From contig KV423924.1 of NCBI GenBank assembly GCA_001632435.1, positions 1 to 64,000 on the forward strand: 64,000 nt of DNA. Reading direction: 5' to 3'. Position 1 is the first letter of the stretch. Each line of letters starts with the position of its first letter. The position numbers and the translations under genes are program-made. Below are positions 58,022 to 64,000 of the stretch, piece by piece. This stretch comes from Calocera cornea HHB12733 (taxonomy: Eukaryota > Basidiomycota > Dacrymycetes > Dacrymycetales > Dacrymycetaceae). The notes under the pieces were generated by a model, which did not search any database, was not told where the DNA came from, and saw nothing but the letters and a program-made list of their open reading frames with translations.

Positions 58022-59295
58022 TCAAGTCTGCCCTGTTCTCGACCGTCTCGTAAACCTATGAAACGGGCCAGGATCTTCGTTCTGCGGAGCTACGTTTTGT
58101 GTGTCGGGTACATAATCCTCGTCCCTGGGGTTGTCGGCTACAGGCAGGTTCTGCAGCATGCGCCTCGACACGCGAGGGTAGCGAAGGATGTCGTTTTCAA
58201 GACCAAAAGGGTTTCGACCAGTTCCTGGCTGAAAGAAGTCGTTGATCCTGTCGTGCACGGGTTCTTCTTCGACTTCATCATCATCATCGTGATCACTATC
58301 TTGGGCGGAAATATCGGTTCCATCGGATAGCGTGATGATGTCGACTGGTTCACGCTGCCAAGCTCTACGCCTTGCCTCCAACCCATTCGGGTACTCCTTC
58401 TTGACATTGTCCTTAGTATTGGATTTTTCCTTAGCCCACGATCTGCAGAGCGTATCAGATGACTATATGCGTATGCATGGGGGGTGAACGCACGCTTTCC
58501 GCTGTTCCCATTCCTTCCTGTTCGCCCCATGCTCCAGCCACTCATCATCTCCATTCTCAGCCAGAAGATTGATCTGCTTTTCAATCAAGCTGTCAATAAT
58601 TAGACCTGGTATGACAGGAGTGCTGCGGTTCATTGGTGCACGGCAGGCGAAGCAGGTCGGTTTGGATTTCTGTGATGTCGGTCAGATGACAGCACACAAC
58701 GGACACAAGCAGACTCACATTATTAGCAGCCCACTTCGTAGAGCATGAGCCACAAGCAGCGTGTCCACACGGGTTCGTCAGATGGCAGCCAACACTGTAC
58801 AGAACCGTCAGATGCTGCTAATCCATCATGGGCACGGCGCATACATGAGATCAAAGCAACTGGACGGGCATTAGACATGATCCAAACATATCATGCCAAA
58901 ATGAGTGCGTACATCGGACAAGAGTAGTCCTCCTCGAATCCCTTCAGCACCTTCTGCGCATACATCTTCATTTTCTTGAGTGACGACTCTGGCGACTCGT
59001 ACTCTGGCTCTCTGGGCCGTTTCGTACTGGACGGACCAGGAGGGGTGAACAAGCGAGCAGCACTCTGGAACTCATTGCGGCTTGGCTTCCGGAGGGGGGG
59101 ACGGAACTGTGTAGACGGGCGTGCGAAGGAGGGCTGCCGGACCGTGCTGGCGGTGCTGTGGGAGCGGGAGGAGGAGGCCCACTGCGAGACCGGCGCGGCC
59201 GTATTGATGGGCGTAGGGGGAGCATCGAGCAGCTTTCCGACTTCCTCCCATGGCATGTCGTCGAAGTACTGGTCGAACTCGTCGTCGGACGACAT
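58022..59295 (-). CDS. RING-finger protein, probable E3 ubiquitin ligase
   Basis: Starts at ATG 59295 (MSSDDEFDQYFDDMPWEEVG). The N-terminal 120 residues are Ser/Pro rich and disordered, with a basic KKMKMYAQKVLKG before the RING. The RING is assembled over three introns: SCPICFDLI, then GCHLTNPCGHAACGSCSTKW, then PTCFACRAP, a C3HC4 pattern. After it come PVIPGLIIDSLIEKQINLL and a charged helix (EWLEHGANRKEWEQRKA). An acidic stretch (DSDHDDDDEVEEEP) and DEDYVPDTQNVAP close the protein, ending at 58022. The family role is ubiquitin transfer from E2; the substrate is unknown. A PCNA- or SUMO-type motif (VDIITLSDG, SIM-like) is visible just after the helix and could mean SUMO-targeted activity (inference). 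Confidence 0.85.
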
Positions 59296-59751
59296 GGCGA
59301 GGTATGACTCCGGCGGCGAAGGATGGAGGATAGGGGAAGAAGCAGCTGCGCGAGGTTGGTTGCATCGGCTGGTTGAAGCGCCCAGTCGCGGGGAAGTTGC
59401 TTCTGCATCGCCACAAACAGAAGCACCGGGAGCAAATACGGCGGAGAAGTTGAGAAATTCCGACGATTGGCCCGATGCCTGAATGTGACCTCTTTCAACC
59501 TAGATCGGACTTTGCCGGCACGACTTTCGTTGCATTGAGGAAGCGTCAACAATGCCGAACCAACCAAGAAAGTTAACTCGAATTACGCGTGTATCGTACA
59601 ACAACAGCTATCCGAATCCCAGAGGTATCTATGTATCATCAGTCTAAATATCGTGCATCATCGCGTGTCAAACGATCAAAGGCCCAAAACAAAACAAACT
59701 CGGTAAGGAGATGTCGGTATGCCGAATCAATAGAGAACTGAAGCTTCCCGC
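59296..59751. other. Spacer between two minus-strand genes
   Basis: 456 bp containing the promoter of the RING gene and the 3' flank of the kinase gene. No supported gene. Confidence 0.5.
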
Positions 59752-61207
59752 TCATGCCTGGCCCTTTTCGGACTCCAGCAGCTCCTTCAGCTCGCGGGCG
59801 AACCATTCCATCCGCCCTTTCGCGTACCGCAGGTAGTCGAAGTCTCCGCCTTCGGTGGCTCCGCCCAAGTTCGCCAGAGCGACAACGTCGTCCTTCGCCT
59901 GGACGATTCCCCACACGGCCCACATTGCATGGCTGGCGGGACTCCACTCGCGCACCTCTTTCTCGAGCTGGTCCAGATGCTCCTCCGTCGTCCCATGCCC
60001 CAAGTACGCGCGGTAGAAGTTCCTTCGCTCTTCAAGCGTCGGGTAGTGCTTGCTCTCCAGCTTCCAGGACGTTTCCACCGGGCGAGAGTAGTCGAAGCAC
60101 CACTCATGGAAGTGGTTCGCGATGTCGAACGCGGCTGGGTTGGGGGAGGCGTATTCGAAGTCAACGACGATGAGCTGGTGTTGCGGGGGAAGGGTCGCGC
60201 CTGCCAGGGGGGAGGACGAGGGTGTGCGGGGAGGCTTGGTGAGGTAGAGGAGATTGCCGTACTGAGCGTCATTGTGGGCGAAGACAAGTGCAGGTGAGCG
60301 GGAAGAGAGGAAGGCACGGTAGGAGGCGACATGCCGGGAGAAGCGGCGGATGTCGATGTCTTGGACGATGTTTGACCACTTGTGGTCTGGCGGGAGCTCC
60401 GCCTTTGCTAGCAGACCCAACACTTCTCGTGCAGGTGTCAGCCAGCTGGTGATGTTCTTCCAAACTCCAGGCACCGTGACCTCGTCCGACACCACCCGCT
60501 CGATATCCACACAGTGCAGCTCTTTCATCCGCATCCCTATCCAGCGGCTCATCTGCGGATCCCGTACTTCCGGCGCAGTCAGCGTCCGGCTGGGAAAATA
60601 CTGTTCCACACGGCCGTTCGCAAAGGTCCCGTACACCCTTGGGCCAATGCCATACTGGCTCGAGAGGATGTGCAGGGTCTGCAGCTCGGAAGGTCGGGAG
60701 ATAAGGGCGTGCGAAGAGGGGCCGTATATCCGCAAGACAAGGGTGGGCGGCTTCGGCGCTTGTGGGTAGGAGACGAAGAAGACTGCGTTCGTGAGTGCGC
60801 CTGAGATCTTCTGCAGCTGGACTTGGGAGGCGTTGAGGCGGTGTGAGGACCAGGATGCAATCCTGAGGGTGCGGAAGAGGGCGAGAAGCGCTGTGGCGAA
60901 ACCTTCTGATCGGTACTTTCTGCAGGCAAGTTTAGCAGGCGCAGCAGTATCAGTGCGGGAGAGCGTACCTTGGGTCCAGCTCCACATCGGCATAGGGCAG
61001 ATCCTTCAGCTGATATTCCCTTAGCTCGGGCTCGTCCTCCTCGACCTCTACGTTCCACCTCGTCTGGCTCTCGCTCCTCTGCCACGTCCTGTTATCGGCA
61101 TGCGACGTGGAGAGGCTGATAACGCTCGTGTAGCTGCTGCTGAGGTGGAGCGGGGGCGGTGTGGGCAAGTCCAGGGGGAGGGAAGGCCCCAACGTAGGCG
61201 TCGACAT
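59752..61207 (-). CDS. Choline/ethanolamine kinase
   Basis: Two exons (61207-60969, 60919-59752) with a 49-nt intron give 468 aa. It phosphorylates choline or ethanolamine with ATP in the Kennedy pathway, in the cytosol. Motifs: QKISGALTNAVFFVSYP (ATP loop, with TNAVF typical of the family), LVLRIYGPSSHALISRPSELQTLHIL, IGPRVYGTFANGRVEQYFPSRTL, Brenner motif VFAHNDAQYGNLLYL (catalytic Asp), and the choline-kinase motif VVDFEYASPNPAAFDIANHFHEWCFDY (metal Asp). The N-terminal 80 residues are a low-complexity Pro/Ser/Leu leader. Start MSTPTLGPSLPLDLP. An ORF on the same strand starting far upstream is not part of it. Confidence 0.94.
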
Positions 61208-63663
61208 GTTGCGCAATAACAGTAATAACCAAAGAAGTAAAGTTGCGATGCAGAGTCGATGATGAATGCGCTGATGGTGCGGTGGGGGGAGAGAGCGAGG
61301 CGTCACGCGAGCAAGCGCAGACGACGGATTTTAGGTCGTGTGCGACCCTGCGGCTCCGGTCGCTTGTCGCCCCAATCGGAGCACACGACCAAGGGGGGGT
61401 GCCGGGTGGCTGCGCGAGGAGCCGCTTTTGGGCCGCTGATGGCGTCATACATGACAGCACGGCTGGGGCGGGTGCTTTCAGGTCACGTGCCATGGCGGAG
61501 GCAGTTGGAATGTGCTGGACGCGGCGGCGCTGGGCCTTTGCCAAATTCGCTTGACGAGCGAGCTGCACACGACGAGCGACATGCAGACAGTCACGCCAAG
61601 CCGCCCGCTCCGCTGATGCGCACAACACTCGCCCCAGCCGGAAATCATGCAGATCGAGTGGCGGTATCCGGCTATCGAGTCGCGAGTAGCCTGGATGAGT
61701 GGCACCCTCCAAGAGCACAGCCGCACACCGCATCCCGCCAGCGAGGGATCGGCTTTCGAGGCGGTCCATCACAGCGTCGGCCATGTACGGGCAGAGGCGT
61801 TGCACAGTTCCAAGTGTCAGTCCCTCGTCGGATCGGTCAGGGTGACGGCATAGACAATAAGGGCTGGAGCACATGGCGCGCGAGATAAGCGACAACGTCA
61901 CAAGAAGACGCGTGCTGCGTGCTGCGAGGCGAGCGCCGGTCGATCCGTACCGTGCCGTACTGCAAACGTGCGGTGTACACGAGCTGCGTTGGATCACGTT
62001 AAGACCGCCGAGAGACAGTGCTGCTGCGAAGGTGTTGCCAAAGTGGGATGAACGCGTGGAGTTGGCCGCAGGCCCCGCAGGGAAATCAGCCGAGCCTCCG
62101 CCGCCCCTGCAATTCAACAAGGTGCGTACCTCGGTCCCCGGCTCAGCTGACGCCAGGCAAGCGACAGCCGCCGACCGATCGGCGCGCGATAGCGGCATGC
62201 GAGGGGTGTCTGCCGACGTGCCGCCCTCGCAACCAACAGTTTTTGAGGCGCCGGCTGCGAGGGTCCCTGCTTCCTGGATTCCGGTACCCCCTGAACTGGA
62301 GAAGAGAAGGCGCGCGGACTTAAATAACGGGTTCGTCCGTCGCGCAAGGACGAAGAGGCAGGAAGACGCAGGGTGGAGTGAATTAATGCGCGGCGGCAGG
62401 GCGTTTATATCCCGGGAACCGAACAAGCACCTCCTGACCCGCAGCGCACACTGGCCATCCATCACAACTTGGCAACAACTGCGAGATGTGCTGTCACAAG
62501 ACGTGCAAGGTCGGGCTGGAATGGGCCGCTAGCGTCCTGCCCGGCAGATTATGGCACAATCGGCGCAGAACCGCCTTCAGGGCATTCAGATCGGGCCCGG
62601 AATTAGTTGTTTCCGTTGGCCGCTTTCAAGGCCAAGGCAAATAAGCTTGCGGGAACCCTGGGGACACGGGTGCGGAGGTAAATCGAAGCACGCGCCGGGC
62701 ACGTTTCGTTTGAATGCATTCGAGCTGGACGGTGCGATATGACAAGTGCGGAAGTGGGGCGGACGAGCGGAAGGAGATGGACGATGAATTGGGCATGCGA
62801 CGGAGGGAGATGCGCAATGTATGGGGGGCCGGGAAAGGAGGATTGGGCATGGGACTGGCACGTAAAGATGGGCGTCTACGCTTGCGTTGGCTCGGGATCG
62901 CCAGTGTAGAATTGTATTGTAGAATGTAGGATCCGCAGCTTTCGATCAAGGAAGTGGGAACGGTGTGCTGGGCCGAGGATCTGGTAAGGGTGAGAATGAG
63001 GGAAACGCTGATGGGTTGTTGTGGGCTCGCCGGGGCGGTGTGAGGGACAGACAAGGCCGAGGTGTGCGCTTCTCTGTGGTGGGTGGTGAGCTTGTTGGCT
63101 GTGCAGGGGACCCCGCCTCGCGAGGGAGGGAGGGTTGCGCTGGTTGCCCTCCCCCTGGCGCCCCCTACATAAACACTCGCCCTGCCTCATACCATCACAC
63201 GCTATACATCCTCGCAGATTCACATCCTTCCCTTCTCCCCCCCGTTTCCCTTTCTCCCCTTTCATCCCCTTCCTCCCCATTCACACCCTTCCTCCGCTCT
63301 TGTCCTCCCTTTCTGCCGCCCGCCGACAACATATCCTTATTCCCCATTCTTGCCGCCCGCACCCGCACGCCAGACACGTGTCCGGCCGCCCGCGTCTGTT
63401 GCTGTCAACCGCTATCAGAAGCCTGCGGGACGTGCGAGTCTACTTTGCCTCTGCAGATCCCTGCGGGTTTAGGCCACTGGTGCGTCTGATCCCGCTTTAC
63501 GCCCAAATCCCCCCTTTATCCCACATCATCTCCCCTCCCCACGCCCTCGTATCTTGTCGCCTCCCTCCCCCACAACGAAGGCGCCGTGTACTAACATCCG
63601 GCCGCAGCCTGACGACCTTCCCAAATATTTTTGACGCACTTTAACGCTTCACGATCGCACGCG
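61208..63663. other. Long GC-rich divergent intergenic region
   Basis: 2.45 kb between two divergent genes. It contains two long open frames on opposite strands (minus 61092-62465, 457 codons; plus 61873-62532, 219 codons). Neither has a motif, splice signals or a normal amino-acid bias. From about 63160 the plus strand is pyrimidine-rich, fitting the promoter and leader of the gene at 63664; a TACATAAAC sequence at about 63165 could be its TATA element. Confidence 0.55.
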
Positions 63664-64000
63664 ATGCTCATCCGCGACCCTTCTCCACCTTCGCGCGCCT
63701 TGGGCGAGGACATCGTGCGCTTCAAGCGGGGTGCGCCCGTCTCGCTCGGACCGATTGCTCCCCCGAACCCGAACATGAAGTCCTCCCTGACGCCCGGGAG
63801 TCTCGAGTTTGTCCCATCCACCAACCTCCTCTTTCACCTCCAGACCACCGAGCGCTTCCATATTCCCGAAGGCAAGATCCCGGGCTTCGCTGAACCCGCA
63901 AAGTCCCTTCCCTTCTCCCGCCGCCCCCTCAACAACGATGCTCTCGACAGCGTCACCGACAGTCTTGCAAGCCTTTCGATCCAGACGATGACATCCAACA
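63664..64000 (+). CDS. 5' end of an unknown gene, running off the right edge
   Basis: ATG at 63664 (MLIRDPSPPSRALGEDIVRF) opens a frame of 112 codons that is still open at the window end. Codon use is strongly biased to C-ending codons, like highly expressed fungal genes, and a pyrimidine-rich leader precedes it. The product is Pro/Ser rich with LEFVPSTNLLFHLQTTERF and SVTDSLASLSIQT. No domain recognised in this part. Confidence 0.6.
   Translation, partial: MLIRDPSPPSRALGEDIVRFKRGAPVSLGPIAPPNPNMKSSLTPGSLEFVPSTNLLFHLQTTERFHIPEGKIPGFAEPAKSLPFSRRPLNNDALDSVTDSLASLSIQTMTSN

Noticed and set aside
61484..61489. CACGTG box upstream of the choline kinase gene as a phospholipid-regulated site
   Set aside because: CACGTG occurs many times in this window, including inside coding regions, so its presence here is not informative.

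Overview
The window comes from a GC-rich filamentous fungus, most likely a mushroom-forming basidiomycete (Agaricomycetes). Genes are closely spaced and cut by many short introns of about 45-55 nt. There is an expanded F-box-like LRR family, a GPI-type GH13 enzyme, tandem GMC oxidoreductases and basidiomycete-style DNA transposons. No species is claimed.

Layout. 1-2.2 kb: edge remnant, a gene fragment and a small secreted Cys/Met repeat protein. 2.9-10.1 kb: a large Blm10/PA200 proteasome activator gene on the minus strand, divergent from an AIM18/Fmp22-type chalcone-isomerase-fold protein. 12.1-16.8 kb: two tandem GMC oxidoreductases. 17-18 kb: a broken F-box-like gene. 19.0-19.5 kb: a 474-bp TIR element with a perfect 10-bp target duplication. 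20.3-22.5 kb: MFS transporter. 23.0-26.4 kb: a 5'-nucleotidase-type metallophosphoesterase divergent from a macro-domain protein. 28.3-30.1 kb: a secreted, probably GPI-anchored GH13 enzyme with two altered histidine positions.

30.6-44.5 kb is a transposon nest. An F-box-like gene is split by a second TIR element with a 10-bp target duplication. Beside it lies an 11.5-kb segment bounded by about 90-bp inverted repeats. That segment carries at least three genes I do not recognise as standard transposases, one with a possible ParB/sulfiredoxin-like region. It also holds a decayed Tc1/mariner copy and a complete pogo-like element.

45.7-47.8 kb: a second MFS (DHA2) transporter. 48.2-49.8 kb: another broken F-box-like gene. 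50.3-54.1 kb: a tandem LanC-like pair, the first decayed and the second intact. 54.3-64 kb: an RS-rich unknown protein, an intact F-box protein, a RING-finger protein, choline/ethanolamine kinase, and the 5' end of an unknown gene running off the right edge.

Main points for follow-up: the 11.5-kb element and its cargo; the exact transposon insertion into the F-box gene; a final intron in the Blm10 gene whose retention would remove the HbYX gate-opening motif without breaking the frame; the GH13 enzyme lacking both conserved histidines; and the secreted repeat protein.
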